A DNA stretch of 64,000 nucleotides, from the NCBI GenBank assembly GCA_951799405.1, contig OX637343.1, forward strand, positions 14,672,524 to 14,736,523, given 5' to 3'. The notes beneath the pieces were generated by a model. It was not told the origin of the DNA and searched no databases. It saw only the letters and a program-made list of their open reading frames with translations. The position numbers were made by a program, and so were the translations under genes. The DNA is from Agapetus fuscipes. Its lineage: Eukaryota; Arthropoda; Insecta; Trichoptera; Glossosomatidae. Shown here one piece after another: positions 1-11,225 of the stretch. Position 1 is the first letter of the stretch. Every line of letters begins with the position of its first letter.

Positions 1-264
1 TACTGCCTTTTAACCGTCGATATGTATAACTCCGTGTCAGGCATGGTGCATCGAACTATTAAAAATGCAAAGCGCTTGCCTGATTAAATTTGAATATATT
101 TCATTAATTAAACGCTACATGAGTAGTAAAATAAAAACATAATTAGATAATTACCATCGATGACACGTCACTAGTGAGGCACGATTGAATTTTAAACTTG
201 TCAATTGTTTTTTAATCATTTTGTTGATAAAAATAAACAAATAACAATAATAATTATTATAAAA
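1..264. other. No gene or repeat recognised
   Basis: AT-rich sequence. The stretch near 8-25 (CTTTTAACCGTCGATATG) resembles 51548-51565, so an unresolved old repeat may lie here. Confidence 0.3.
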
Positions 265-520
265 AATGTAATTTGTTGTGTATGTTTCTTAACTTATAGG
301 TTGGTATGCGGCTGAACACCCAGGCTGTAGAAAATGGTTCACCTTTCCAATGTCACCCTTGTTTCAGGGAAGGACGGCAAGAGTTGCAGGGTGTATGTCC
401 ATTTGAGATTTGGGTTTTTATGATGCAGGTTCACATGCGGCATGTGCTTGTCTGAGTGTGAGAATGCATATAATCTGAATCCCCAATGTAAAATGTATTT
501 GCAACTTAGATTAGATTAGG
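265..520 (+). repeat. Rep-A copy with LINE-alpha-like leader
   Basis: The CTTAACTTATAGG start at 288 is preceded by about 25 bp (AATTTGTTGTGTATG) also found before the Rep-A at 37246. This is therefore the 3' end of a LINE-alpha subfamily copy. It ends in GATTAGATTAGG. Confidence 0.85.
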
Positions 521-1403
521 TCAGTAGCTATGACTGATAAAAAATGAAAAAGACAATTATTTTTAACCCAAAAAATTAATTAACCAATAAATCAAGCTCT
601 ACATTTTAGCGACATTAAATATTATTTTTTGTTTTTAAACTGTTTTATGTTTTTATTCTGATTATTGTTGGAGCTCCATTGTTGTATAGAGTCTGATGAA
701 TGAATGCTATTTTTTTTGTGTACGTGGGTAGCGAAGAAAATCAATCGGTGTTTTTGTATTATTATTAAAGGAATAAAAAATAAACTGTTAATCTAATTTT
801 TTAAAATTTATATTGATAGAACTAGATGAAGACTAAAATTCGTTCTCACTTGGGTTGTACTGAAAAAATATTTTAGAATAAAAAATATTTAAAAAATGTA
901 CCTGTGTTCCTTCACGGGCTTATTTATTTCTTGGAACACTTTCATGGTGTGATAGCACCGAAACGCTCGAGGAAAGAAATCATCTCTTGAAGAAGAAAAA
1001 AAGGTTTTTATTTTAACATTATTAATTGAAAATGAATCTCCACAATATCAATACAAAAATACGTAAACTTTTACATGTGTTATTTTCATATACATTTTTT
1101 CTGAATTATATTGCAACTGAAAAAAGTGAAAAAATATTACTTGACGGTATTATAAGGATTCTAAGCCTAACATGTGAAATTCAGATTTATAATAATAATC
1201 TAAATTTAAATTCTTTTGAATTTAGTCAGTTATATTGATGCTTAGTTTTGCCTACCTAACTGTTCTTTCAATTGATGTACGCCCTTTTCTGAATTAACAA
1301 ATGCTTTAAAAAAATGTTTTCCATTATAAATAAATAAAACAAAAAACACACTTACAGAAAGATTTTCAGTTATTTATGAAAACCTTTTCTACAATATTTT
1401 CAA
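521..1403. other. AT-rich stretch without recognised gene
   Basis: A 70-codon open frame at 1026-1238 is AT-rich and asparagine/isoleucine-rich, with no recognisable domain. I see no splice context or similarity that supports it. Confidence 0.3.
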
Positions 1404-1534
1404 TTTAATTTGCAAGTACACATTCAGCATTTGTTAGTGCAAAATATACGTGTTTTTTTTTTATGTGCATGCATTTGATATGAGCTTTAAATGTAAATAC
1501 ATATGTATATCTTTGCACTTAGATTATAGATTAA
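1404..1534 (+). repeat. Rep-A, 3' half only
   Basis: Starts at the internal TTTGCAAGTACACATTC segment and runs to CTTAGATTATAGATT. It is 5'-truncated and carries an expanded T-run. Confidence 0.75.
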
Positions 1535-1559
1535 ATAATATTTCCTAGAACCTCCTTTT

Positions 1560-1817
1560 CTAATCTAATCTTATCTAATCTAAGCTGCAACGATATATAT
1601 CATTTAAGATTTATATTAAATGCATTCCCACAAGCAGACATGTATAATTTCGCGCTAACACATGCCGCATGTGGACCTACAATATAAAAACCCAATCTCA
1701 AATGAACATAAGCTCTGCCACTCTTGCCGTCCTTCCCTGAAACAGGGGTGACATTGGCAAAGTGAACCATTTTTCACAGTATGGGTGGTCAGCCGCATAC
1801 CAACCTATAAGTCAAGG
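1560..1817 (-). repeat. Rep-A, full length
   Basis: The complete unit in reverse, from a TAATCTAATCT tail to AAGTCAAGG. It belongs to a subfamily with CACATGCCGCATGTG in the middle, shared with 21426 and 47697. Confidence 0.88.
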
Positions 1818-2076
1818 GACTTTTAAATTTCCAAAATATTAATTTTCACGAGGAAAGCTCTGCACGCAATGGATAATCTCATACAATTGTCGGTATAATA
1901 ATTTGAACCGATTCTGATGGCTGAGCGTTTCGTGTTGGGCTCACACTGGTCCCACACATTTCTTACAGTTGAGCTCAGTAACGGATATTCGTGCCATTTA
2001 CTGCGACGTTTTTGGCAAATATTGACTCAACGTTAAAATAAATTTAAGTCCGTTTACCACACTCACGGTAACCAAA

Positions 2077-2077
<1 letters not shown>

Positions 2078-2107
<30 letters not shown>
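2078..2107 (+). repeat. (AAT)n microsatellite
   Basis: About nine AAT/ATA repeats with one interruption. Confidence 0.85.
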
Positions 2108-2224
2108 TTATTCATAAAACTGTTTTACAGAAGATTAACAAAGGGTGCAGCTTTTTAAATTAAGTAAGAAAATAATACATGTGCCTTAACTAGGAAAACC
2201 TGTGTCTCAGGCAATATTTCGCAA

Positions 2225-2549
2225 AACGCAACTAAGCTACACATATAGTGTAACTTCTTGCCGCGTTATCCCCGAAGGAGTCGCATGTGGCGAGTTGAAC
2301 CTATTTATTTTTACAGGTAAGGGGGCCGGCCTTGCGCCAACCACTTCAGTTGACGTAGAGGTTTCCCAGCTCCCGAGAGTGCTGGTACTCATTTCTTGTG
2401 AAGGCTGAGTAAACCTTGCCGGTATTTTTTTTTGGGGTTTGAAATAAACACCGAAACGGGAAATCATTTCTGACACCCTCGGTGGGATTCGAGCCCGAGC
2501 TTTCGGCATGGAGTGCAAGCACTCTACCACCTGAGCTATCGACCGGACA
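2225..2549 (-). mobile_element. SINE-Q, near full length
   Basis: Read in reverse it begins with a tRNA-like head (A-box TAGCTCAG, B-box GGCTCGAATCC). It then has a body with TTTCGGTGTTTATTTC, an AGCTGGGAAACC hairpin region and an ACTTCTTGCC end, closing at AACGCAACTAAG. No acceptor-stem pairing or mature 3' end supports a real tRNA. Confidence 0.88.
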
Positions 2550-2710
2550 ATATTTGGCATGTGAGGATATAAGATTCTTATGGGAATAAAAGCGATAAGT
2601 CTAGTGGTTTATGCTTCAGATATGTGATTGGAAGGTTAGTGGGTCCAATTTATAAGCGGAGCAAATATTATGCTTTGAATTTCATGATCCTTAGCTGCGT
2701 ATATATATAT

Positions 2711-2942
2711 AGCAGTGGCGAAGGGAGCCATACAACTCGATTCCCATCGGTTTCCCTTTTAAAATGAGGCAAAAATGATAATAAAGTAGAATGCATGATT
2801 TCAATGCGGAAAAAATACGTATTGTTTCTTTGGTTTAAAACGTATTTTTTTACTTTGTTCCTATATTTTTTAACTACTTTTTTGCCTCATTTTAAAAGGG
2901 AAGCCGATGGAAATCGAGCTGTATGGCACCCTTCGCCACTGG
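2711..2942. mobile_element. MITE-5, non-autonomous DNA element with ~65-bp inverted ends
   Basis: The left end CAGTGGCGAAGGGAGCC and right end inverted GGGTGCCATAC..CGCCACTG pair over about 65 bp with a few mismatches. The outer bases CAG..CTG resemble hAT-type termini. I cannot see a convincing 8-bp target duplication in the flanking TATATA tract. Confidence 0.75.
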
Positions 2943-2954
2943 ATATACTATTTA

Positions 2955-3135
2955 ATGCAATTTTCTACCGCGTTGTATCCAAAGGAGTCACATACTGTGG
3001 AGGTTGGAACCCTTTTTATTTTTACAGATAAAGAAGAAGTACAGAGGTAGGAGTTTCTCTGCTCGCGAGGAAGTTAATTCTCTGTTGTCTTGAAGGCTTA
3101 AATATTTGATTTCCGGATTTGAAATCAGGACCTTG
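2955..3135 (-). mobile_element. Decayed SINE-Q fragment
   Basis: Retains the ACCGCGTTGTATCC..GAGTCACAT end and the TTTGAAATCAGGA middle in diverged form. The tRNA head is missing. Confidence 0.5.
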
Positions 3136-3187
3136 TGAATATGTTTATCGTAAAATATAAAAATTATACACTTTTACTAAATTCCTC

Positions 3188-3637
3188 AGTCCATAGTTCA
3201 GTGGTAACACTTCGGACTCTGAATAGGAAGGTTGTGGGTTCGATTTCCGGCGGAGCACAAAAAAAATACCATTTATATTTTCAAATTTGCTCTTTGCCGG
3301 ATTGAAAAATTCATAAAACTTTACCAATGAGTCTTGCTTGAGAATGGGCGCTTTGTAGCGTCGACGATCAAGCTCGTAAAAATGTCGATAGCTCAATTGG
3401 TAGAATGCTTGCATTCCATGTCGAGAGCAAGGGTTCGATCTCAAAGGTTTACTCAGCCTTCACAAGAAATGAGAACCAGCCCCCCCGGGGAGCTGGGAAA
3501 CCCCCACTTCAACTGAAAGTGGTTGGTGTGAGGCCGGCCCCCTTACCTGTAAAAATAAATAGGTCCCGAAGCGCCACATGCGACCCCTTCGGGGATAACG
3601 CAGGCAAGAAGTTACACTTTATGTGTAGCTTAGTTGC
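3188..3637 (+). mobile_element. SINE-P/SINE-Q dimer
   Basis: A SINE-P head and body (3188-3380, B-box GGTTCGATTTCC) runs directly into a SINE-Q head at 3384 without poly-A or spacer. The Q half has an internal deletion just after its B-box. The same junction and the same deletion occur at 29783-30275, and the junction recurs at 32046-32360. Confidence 0.88.
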
Positions 3638-3639
3638 TC

Positions 3640-3972
3640 ACTATTGCAAATACCCTATTTTACACAAAACCAAATATACAAAACATGCGCTTGAAATCAA
3701 CGAGAAAACACTTAGTAAAGTAGGTCTCTCCGGCAGCGGATCACTTCTGTTTGGATCCGCAAAATTGAACCGAGACAAAAGAAACAAACTAAAAAAAAAC
3801 GAACAATGGGCAAAAGAAAATTCAGCGTGTTACTTTTTAATGGACGCTTTGGAGGCGGGAAAATCAGAGCATGGAAACGGTGCAGTGGTCATAGCTCACA
3901 GCCCGTAGGGCGAGGCGTGAGACAGAAAGGAGCTTTCTTTAATCTGAAAGTTTATTTTAAAACTAATCATAT
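3640..3972. other. Unassigned stretch
   Basis: Slightly GC-richer than its surroundings, with two short overlapping open frames in different frames (3405-3908 partly inside the SINE; 3806-4057). Neither shows a recognisable domain. Confidence 0.25.
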
Positions 3973-4062
3973 CCGCTGTAGAAAATGTTTTCCTTTGTCA
4001 ATATCACCCTTGTTTCAGGGAAATTCGGCAAGAGTTGCAGGGTGCATGATCATTTGAGATTT
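3973..4062 (+). repeat. Rep-A, 5' part, left arm of a composite
   Basis: Carries the unusual GGGTGCATGATCATTTGAG variant found otherwise only at 24065-24085. It is cut at GAGATTTG and joined to LINE-gamma. Confidence 0.7.
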
Positions 4063-4285
4063 GTCGCAAGGCAAGACCATGACAGGTGGCCGAAAATGAT
4101 CGTCCAGTGGCGGCTTAGGATGTCCAAGCGGGAGTGGGGAGACCCCAACTGAGGTGGCTGGACGACATCAAGAGAACTACAGGCAGAGGATGGCTGAATA
4201 CGGCAGCCGATAGACAAACATGGAGAGGATTGGAGGAGGCCTACGTCCAGGAATGGACTGAGAAATGCTGAGGAAGAGGAAGAAC
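4063..4285 (+). pseudogene. LINE-gamma C-terminal fragment, frameshifted
   Basis: Matches the intact piece at 24355-24556 almost throughout, but reading frames shift near 4070 and 4130. It ends in a GAGGAAGAGGAAG purine tail followed by AACCTGCATAT, the same tail junction as at 24570. Confidence 0.75.
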
Positions 4286-4745
4286 CTGCATATATAATCT
4301 AATGTAACCTAAATTGCAAATATATGTAACATTGGGGTTTTACATTATATGCATTTTTACAAGCAAACACGAATAAATTCGCGATTGTACATGCCGCATG
4401 TGAACCTATAATATAAAAACTCAAATCTCAAATGAACATACACCCTGCAACTCTTGCCGAACTTCCCTGAAACATGGGTGAAACATTGGCAAAGGGATCT
4501 ATTTTCTACAGCATGAGTGTTCAGCCACATACCAACCTATACGTTAAGGAACATACACAACAAATTACATTTTTTAAATCACAAATAATAATAAGTATAA
4601 ACATCAAAACAAATCCTAGTCCTAGCCGCCAACATTACAGATCAGCCGCCATTTCTTTCCGTCCTTACATACTTCTTTCATTTCATCCAGAGTCATATCA
4701 TTCTTCATACAAGCTCTCCTTTTATTATGACTCTGGATATTCTAA
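4286..4745 (-). pseudogene. LINE-alpha 3' end with Rep-A tail
   Basis: In reverse, the end of the LINE-alpha reading frame (the ...VMTLDEMKEVCKD-like segment at about 4650-4730, broken) is followed by a short UTR and a complete Rep-A (4557-4286). It is 5'-truncated inside the C-terminal region. Confidence 0.8.
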
Positions 4746-4818
4746 TAAAACTAAATTATGAAACAAGAGTGATGAGATTCGAGTACTATAAAATTGAAGG
4801 ATGGTTCTATATAATTAC

Positions 4819-5150
4819 TAGCTGTACCTTGCCACCTCTTGTGGTGGCTCGTATGGTCATTTTTATTGTATCATTCCTCCATTCTGTTAATGGTGACTAG
4901 TATCTCCGCAGAATTGTCTCCACTGTTTTTTGTCCTTGCCCACTTATAACTAAAAATAAATCCTGTCATAATGTGAAAATAGCGCATATTTCTTCTCTCA
5001 TTTCTTTGATTGCTTCAGTCTTTTTTACAGAAGACTAAGTTTGCACGTAAAGAATTACTCATGTAAGTTCCATCGCAGTCTGTTCTATAGTTTAGGAGTC
5101 TATAGAGGACAAACATACATACATCCGTTCGATTTTATATATTAGAGAAG
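4819..5150. other. Possible old repeat
   Basis: Starts CTAGCTGTACCTTGCC and ends TTTTATATATTAGAGAAG, an end-type seen in many insect interspersed repeats. I can find no second copy in the window. Confidence 0.25.
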
Positions 5151-5184
5151 ATTCAATAATTTAAAAGAGACTTCTTTAATTTTT

Positions 5185-5420
5185 GGCGTCAAATTTGGTT
5201 CACTTTTGACAACGTCACCCCAGTTTTAGAGAAAGGCGGAGAGCGGCAGGAGGTGCAAGGTTAATTTTCATTTGAAATTTGGTTTGTTTTGAAAGTATAC
5301 ATACATACACATGCAGCATGTGTAAGTGCGAACTTACATGTGCATGTTTGCAGACGTGGTGCATAAAATATGAACCTTAAATGTTAATCGATATATTTGC
5401 AACTTGGATTGTGCATTATT
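5185..5420 (+). repeat. Old, diverged Rep-A
   Basis: Recognisable by GGTTCACTTTTGACAACGTC, CATGCAGCATGTGTAAG and TTTGCAACTTGGATT. Its variants match 12010 and 34129, an older subfamily. Confidence 0.7.
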
Positions 5421-6138
5421 TTATAATCAGGCGTTTGTACAGAATAAAGGCAGATTTGCACATACAAAACAAGGCTGCCTCTCAAAAAGCAGATGCTCCA
5501 AATATGAATTTTACTAAGTTAAGTATTGTAGAAAAATTAACAATTCAAATCAATATTTTTATGACTTGTTAATATTTGGAGAAATATGTCAAATGAGATA
5601 TTAAACGTTCAAATTAATATCACGTTTTGAAAAATGTTGTATTAGTATAAATGTACATTTAATTATTGGAAAAATGTGAATAAATTATGCAAAATAGCTG
5701 TCAAGAATCATCACCATCAATATCAAGAAAAATAAATAAATAATATATTCAAAAAGCAGGTAGGTATTGATTTTTTTTTTAACAATTCTGACACATATTT
5801 TAGTCGTAAAACGGTTTTACTTTTATTTCTGAGATAGCTTCCGCTTTCACAAAATGATGTTATCCACAGTGGCGTAACAGCGCATAAAAATTAAATATAT
5901 TTTTAGTAGGAAATAAAAAGATTCATTAATTGCACGGGATTCACTAATTATGATTTGATTTTTTTTAACACGTAGTGTGTTTAAAAAAATAACACACAAA
6001 ACAAATCTTTGTCTTACTCGCTGCCTTAATTCCACATACAAATAAAAACAACAAAGATCCGTGGAACATCTACGGATTAAACAAGTTTTGAATCAACTGA
6101 TCCTATTTTTTAAAATTGTAAAATAACAAAAGAAATTG
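5421..6138. other. AT-rich stretch, nothing recognised
   Basis: Only short AT-rich open frames. No inverted ends or repeat similarity seen. Confidence 0.3.
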
Positions 6139-6500
6139 TCAGCTATGGGCCGGATAGAGTCTGCAATGATTGGGTGATGAACGAGTGTGGTACAAAAGAG
6201 AATTTAAGAATGAAAATACAAAAAGCACAATGAGATGGTTCGGACATCTTGAATGAATGGATGATGAACGGCTAACGAAGAAAGTGTACGGATGAAATGT
6301 CATGGAAGACCGAGGAAGGAATGGATAGGTGAGATTGCGAAAGAATGGAATCTGCAGAGTGAGAAAAGAGAAGAGTTTGTATAAAGAAGGTGATGAATGT
6401 TGAAGAGTTGAAAGAGGTATGCAAGAACAGAAAAAAGTAGAGACGCATCTGGCATACCGGCCATCCCTAGTGGAACGGCGGCAGGGTGTAGTAACAGAAA
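6139..6500 (+). pseudogene. Decayed LINE-beta C-terminal fragment
   Basis: Contains broken stretches corresponding to MRWFGHLE, RGRPRK and ELKEVCKNRKK, several stops and frameshifts, and the family's end CATCCCTAGTGGAACGGCG. It is much older than the copy at 11336. Confidence 0.7.
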
Positions 6501-6751
6501 GGGCGCCCCACAAAAAATAATAAAGAAGCAAATAAAATCTTTTCCACGGCTCTTCTTTAAGTAACCAGATTTTTTGTAAATACTCAAAACAATAATGAAA
6601 AACAACTTCAACAGATAGCATGACCTTATTTAAGATATAAAGGAAATTGAAACATTACAAATTTGCAATGTGGATGGGGGGGGTCCCATGTCCTAACAGG
6701 GGCCCTGATGGGCTTTATCTGGACCTGCATGTTTAATCACATACGTAATAA

Positions 6752-6992
6752 TCTATAATCTAAGTTGCAAAGAGATATATTAACATTTAAAATTCATATT
6801 AAATACATGCCCATAAACAAGCACGTGTACGGTAGCGCTAATAAATGCTGCATGTGAACTTAAAAATTAAAATCCAAACCTTAAATGAACATAAACCCTG
6901 CAACTTTTGCCGATCTGCCGAGCAACATTGAAAAAGTGAACTTATTGTTGCAGTATGGGTGGTCAGCCTCTTACCAACCTATAAGTCAAGGA
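6752..6992 (-). repeat. Rep-A
   Basis: Full unit in reverse with moderate divergence. It has lost the CAGGG hairpin segment (about 12 bp). Confidence 0.82.
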
Positions 6993-7571
6993 AACGTACT
7001 TTAAAAAAATTATAACATAATAATATTGTTAAACGTTTTTATGATGTAAATGTGAAAAACAGAAAACAAAAAATACTCGTACATTGAAGACAAGTTATGT
7101 GATACGAGTATTGTTATTTTATACGTCGTTTCATAAAGTTTCATTCAAGATTGACAATATTTTTTAGGATTGAAAAATATGAGTTCATAATTTTAACGGC
7201 TTAACAAATTTATCGATAAAAAAATATAGTGTTTATATTTTAAAATTAAAATTTGGATGCGCTACTGCCGTAAGCGCCCGCATTCAATTAATAGAGCTTA
7301 CCAATACGTGAATGAGTATTTGAAACGAGTATACCGTTAATTTAACATGTATTATAAGTGACACAGTTGTTTAGCTTTTTTTAACTTTATTTTTATTTAC
7401 AGAAAAAAGACATTGTAGAAAAATTGTAAATAAAAGAAATATATATCTATAAAATTAAGTTAAAAATCAGGAGGCTTAGGCACGGTATTTTCAACGTTAG
7501 AATATGTCACAGTTTCTAACTGATAAAAAAACTAATCTTTACGATTGATATAAGTAGAGCTAAGTACAATA
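6993..7571. other. AT-rich stretch, nothing recognised
   Basis: No open frame above 60 codons, no inverted ends and no match to the other families here. Confidence 0.3.
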
Positions 7572-7815
7572 AGACCACAAAAATATACCATTTATATTTC
7601 CAAATGTGCTTTTCGCTGGGTTGAAAAATTCATAAACCTTTACCAAAGGCCGGTCACTGAAAGGTCCATCCAACCTTACAACAACTGGGTCTTGCTTGAG
7701 AATTAGTGCTTTCTACAGCGACGACCAAGCTCGCAGAGGGCTGTTGAGGTGTGATACACACAAAAACAGCGCTCACCAAAGAAATCATCCAAATATTATG
7801 ATTAATTATTATTCA
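7572..7815 (+). mobile_element. SINE-P, head missing
   Basis: Begins at the ACAAAAATATACCATTTATA body and keeps the LINE-delta-like tail GAGGTGTGATACACACAAAAACAGCGCTC and an ATT-rich end. Confidence 0.83.
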
Positions 7816-7949
7816 AAAATCCATCTTAGAATAAATGTAACTTTATTTAAAACCCCGCGGGATCGATGACTCTAATCCCGCAGATCCACGGGATTGAGAT
7901 TTTGATGCGGGATTGGATTCCCTAATCAGCCTCGACACAACGAACGAAA

Positions 7950-8405
7950 GACGCGATAGATAGATAGATAAGACAAATTTTGGATAGCGCCTTTTATGCC
8001 AGTGTGTCACTACAAAGGCGCTTGTCCGTATGATTGGACGAAGAGGTGAGTCTTGAGACCTCTTTTAAATGATCTCTCCATATCCAGTTCCCTCAGTGAG
8101 GCGGGAATAGCGTTCCAAGTCATTGGAGCAGCTGCGTTGAATGCTCTGTCTCCAAAAACAGTGCGGGGCCTTCTTTCAGGGATGTCCAGGCAGCTGCTTC
8201 TTGATGCAGCTGACCTCAGTGTTTGTCCGCGCAAGGTTGTAGTAGCTGGAGACCCCAGCTCCATCAGGTACCCCGGAGCACTCCTACGCAGTGCTTTGAA
8301 GGTGAGCAAACCGACTTTAAAAGTGATCCTCTCAGGGATTTTCAGCCAATGCAGAGCTTGAAGATGAGGAGTGATGTGGCAGGACTTTGCGGCCCCATAT
8401 ATGAG
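7950..8405 (-). pseudogene. LINE-delta C-terminal fragment (CR1/L2-like)
   Basis: An open frame from 8405 down to 8010 reads YGAAKSCHITPHLQALHW, then TFKALRR.PGYLMEL and FGDRAFNAAAPMTWNAIP, and ends KRGLKTHLF. This is the typical end of CR1/L2-like LINE polymerases, after the RT proper. The 3' end carries GGCGC..GCGCC pairing (7995-8030) and a (GATA)n tail. It is 5'-truncated and has no RT core. Confidence 0.82.
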
Positions 8406-8689
8406 TCTAACGGATGATGAGGAAAATATTGTTGATATGTGGGTAAGTCAGGTAAGCGTACTGGTGGCTTGGTGTTGCTTTGATGTCGCGTCCCAGTTAC
8501 GCGTTGTATGTGAACCAGTTATGCAGGTACAGAGCGAAGCCGAATTTTCCAGCCGACCCCTCGCCATTATATGCAAAAACATTTAACACCGCAGTTCAAC
8601 TGCGTATATGAATACAAAACTCATTCTATACACGATGGGTTAGTGAAGCTTGTAGCGTGATTTATACTGGTCAAGTCAGGTGCAATACA

Positions 8690-8905
8690 AACCAACCACT
8701 TCAGTTGAAGTGGGAGTTTCCGAGCTCCCGAGGGGCTGGTACTCATTTATTATGAATGCTGAGTAAGCCTTGCCGGCATTTTAATGTCGGATTTGAAATA
8801 AACACCGAAACGGGGAATCATTTCTGACACCCTCGTTGGGATATTCTAAGCCGAGCTCTCGGCATGGAATGCAAGCACTCTACCAACTGAGCTATCGACC
8901 GGACA
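8690..8905 (-). mobile_element. SINE-Q, 3'-truncated
   Basis: tRNA-like head and body in reverse. The final GGCC-rich segment and GTTGC tail are absent. Confidence 0.82.
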
Positions 8906-9565
8906 AAGTTGAATTATACACATACTTCAATTCATTCATATCCATCAACTTTTCATACATTTTCTTCTTTTGAATTCACTCTGTACTATACTCTCTTATA
9001 TCCCGTTCTTCTACAATTCAACTTACATATATGATGAAGTAAAATGTAGATAGTTTTCTTTTTTTAAAGCATTTTTTGAAAATCTAAAAATTGATTTTTT
9101 AAGCTTTTTTTCCGTAAGATTGATGTTTCACGAATAGCTATGTGAAGTATCCAGAAAGTTGCAGGTGTATACTAGCTCTTAGGGCTCGCATATTTTTTAA
9201 TAATTAAAATATTATGATATCAAATATAAATTGATAAACAATGACTTTTTGTATGTAATATATGGGTGCATATTGTGAATGAGTGCATTTGGTTGTATAA
9301 CGAAGCTAGAAATGCATTCACAAGTTCAATACAAACAATGGAATTTCTAAATCTAATGTGCGAACATACTTGTAGGTATCTTTTATGTATATTTTACCTA
9401 CAACGGCGATGAATAGAGACTAGATTTACATCCCAAGTGACCCAAATAATATGCACACGTGAGTAACCAATCAATAAACAGGGAAATATGCAACGTATAT
9501 ATTTTAAGGTTAAAATTCTTTGTTCATTTGGCGCTGTGATGTGGTTCAAATGTAATTTGCAGGCT
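8906..9565. other. AT-rich stretch, nothing recognised
   Basis: No supported gene or repeat. Confidence 0.3.
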
Positions 9566-9892
9566 GGTCGATAGCTCAGTTGGTAGAGTGCTTGCATTCA
9601 ATGCCGAGAGCTAGGGTTCGAATCGCACCGAGGGTGCTAGAAATGATTTTCCATTTCGGTGTTTATTTCAAACCCAAAATAAAATACCGGCAAGGTTTAC
9701 TCAGCCTTCACAAGAGGTAAGTACCAGCCCCCGCGGGAGCTGGGAAACCCCGCTTCAACTGAAAGCGGTTGGTGTGAGGCCGTCCCCTTTACCCGTAAAA
9801 TAACTAGGTGGCACATCGCCACATGTGACCCCTTCGGGGATAGCTCAGACATGAAGTTGCACTATATGTATAGCCTGGTTGCGTTGCGTTGG
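9566..9892 (+). mobile_element. SINE-Q, full length
   Basis: Head at 9566 with B-box GGTTCGAATCG, and a (GTTGC)n end at 9880. It is followed at once by an inverted SINE-Q, forming a tail-to-tail pair. Confidence 0.88.
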
Positions 9893-10121
9893 CAAATATA
9901 ACCTATTTGTTGTTACGGGTAAGGGGCCCAATTTGGGGTTTTCCAGCTCCCGAGAGGGCTGGTACTCATTTCTCGTGAAGGCTAAGAAAACCATGCCAGT
10001 ATTTGGGTTTGAAATAAACACCGATACGGGAAATCATTTCTGAGACCCTCGGTGGGATTCGAACTCGAAGCTCACGGCATGGAATGCAAGCACTCTACCA
10101 ACTGAGCTATCGACCGGACAT
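9893..10121 (-). mobile_element. SINE-Q, inverted partner
   Basis: In reverse orientation to its neighbour. The final ~90 bp of the unit are lost at the junction, so the palindrome is asymmetric. Confidence 0.85.
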
Positions 10122-10124
10122 TAT

Positions 10125-10218
10125 AAGTTGTTACATTGTGTTAGCGCAAAATTATACATGTCTGCTTGTGGGAATGCATTTTATGTAAATCTTAAATGAT
10201 ATATATTCTTGCAGCTTA
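10125..10218 (+). repeat. Rep-A, 3' third
   Basis: Starts at GTGTTAGCGCAAAATTATAC and ends CTTAAATTAGATAAA, abutting half of a MITE-2. Confidence 0.7.
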
Positions 10219-10332
10219 AATTAGATAAAGTGTAAGAAACAAAAACGACAGATTTTGAAAGAAATCATGCTTTAATATTTTCCGTAAACTTTACTTTTCT
10301 CAAGTTTTGCAAGTCGTACTAAGGGTACGGTT
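10219..10332 (+). mobile_element. MITE-2, one half
   Basis: AGTGTAAGAAACAAAAACG through CGTACTAAGGGTA matches the right half of the complete element at 23600-23840. The left half is gone. Confidence 0.75.
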
Positions 10333-10645
10333 CACATGGTTGTTTCAATGTTTGTCTCCTCCGAACCAAAAGTCTGGATACGTGCCTGTTTCTAAGTATG
10401 TGTGTGTGTTTTGTTTGAGACAAAGAATTGTAGGAAAATACACGTGACCTGAGTCAATGAGAACGCGGTTGCATTTTGTGGAGCATTTGAATTCAAAATA
10501 ATTATGTCAAATGCAAAGCGGGTTCAAAACACCCAGACAAGGTGATGGAAATCAAATATCCATTCGGAAAATGTCATCACGTGAAAAGTCTACATCAAAT
10601 AAACTCGGAACCATTATTGAGACTCCAAATTTAATTCTCCAAATT

Positions 10646-10975
10646 GACCGGTCCGTAGCTCAGTGGTAACACTGCGGACTCTGAATGGGAAGGTTGTAGG
10701 TTCGAATCCCGGCGGAGCACAAAAAAATTACTATTTATATTTTCTGATTTGCTCTTCGCTGGGTTGAAAAATTCATAAACCTTTACCAATGACCGGTTAC
10801 CAAAGGTCCATACAGCGATACAGCCTTACAGAAACTGGGACTTGCTTGAGTATTGGCGCTTTGTAGCGACGACCAAGCTCGTACACCTCTGAGGCACTAC
10901 AACAAGTGTCATAGACCCCTAGATTCTCTAGAATCTAGGGAGTCTCTCACACAGGATTTCTTAAAAAAAAAAAAA
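10646..10975 (+). mobile_element. SINE-P with alternative 3' tail
   Basis: The head (A-box TAGCTCAGTGG, B-box GGTTCGAATCC) and body are standard. After AAGCTCGTA the tail switches to a CTAGATTCTCTAGAATCTAGG hairpin region (split here as CTAGATTCT / AGAATCTAG) and poly-A, as at 58943. Confidence 0.86.
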
Positions 10976-11020
10976 TCTTTACTAGGTACATTTCCTTAAA
11001 TATTTTCTAAGCTATCATTG

Positions 11021-11225
11021 GTTCCTTGACTTATAGGTTGGTATGAGTGTGTCAGAAAAGGTCGGAAAAAGTTGTAGGGCTTATGTTCATTTGTGGTTTG
11101 GATTTTATTTGTAAGTACACATTCAGCATTTGTAAGTGCGAACTACACGTGTTGGTTTGTGGGCATACATTTGAGAGCTTTAAATGAGTATATCCTTGCA
11201 ACTTAGATTTTAGATTATTATAGAT
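11021..11225 (+). repeat. Rep-A with internal deletion
   Basis: Lacks about 60 bp around the CACCCATACTG..CCCCTGTTTC segment. The next Rep-A begins directly at its tail. Confidence 0.8.

Noticed and set aside
940..990. GGTGTGATAGCACCGAAACG as a hammerhead-like motif
   Set aside because: The stem and GAAAC are present, but the CTGARGA part is absent, so it was not counted among the 11 loci.
2202..2560. Open frames across SINEs (for example 2202-2408, 2237-2560, 3405-3908, 49763-50125)
   Set aside because: They follow repeat sequence or the opposite strand of LINE coding regions and have no independent support.
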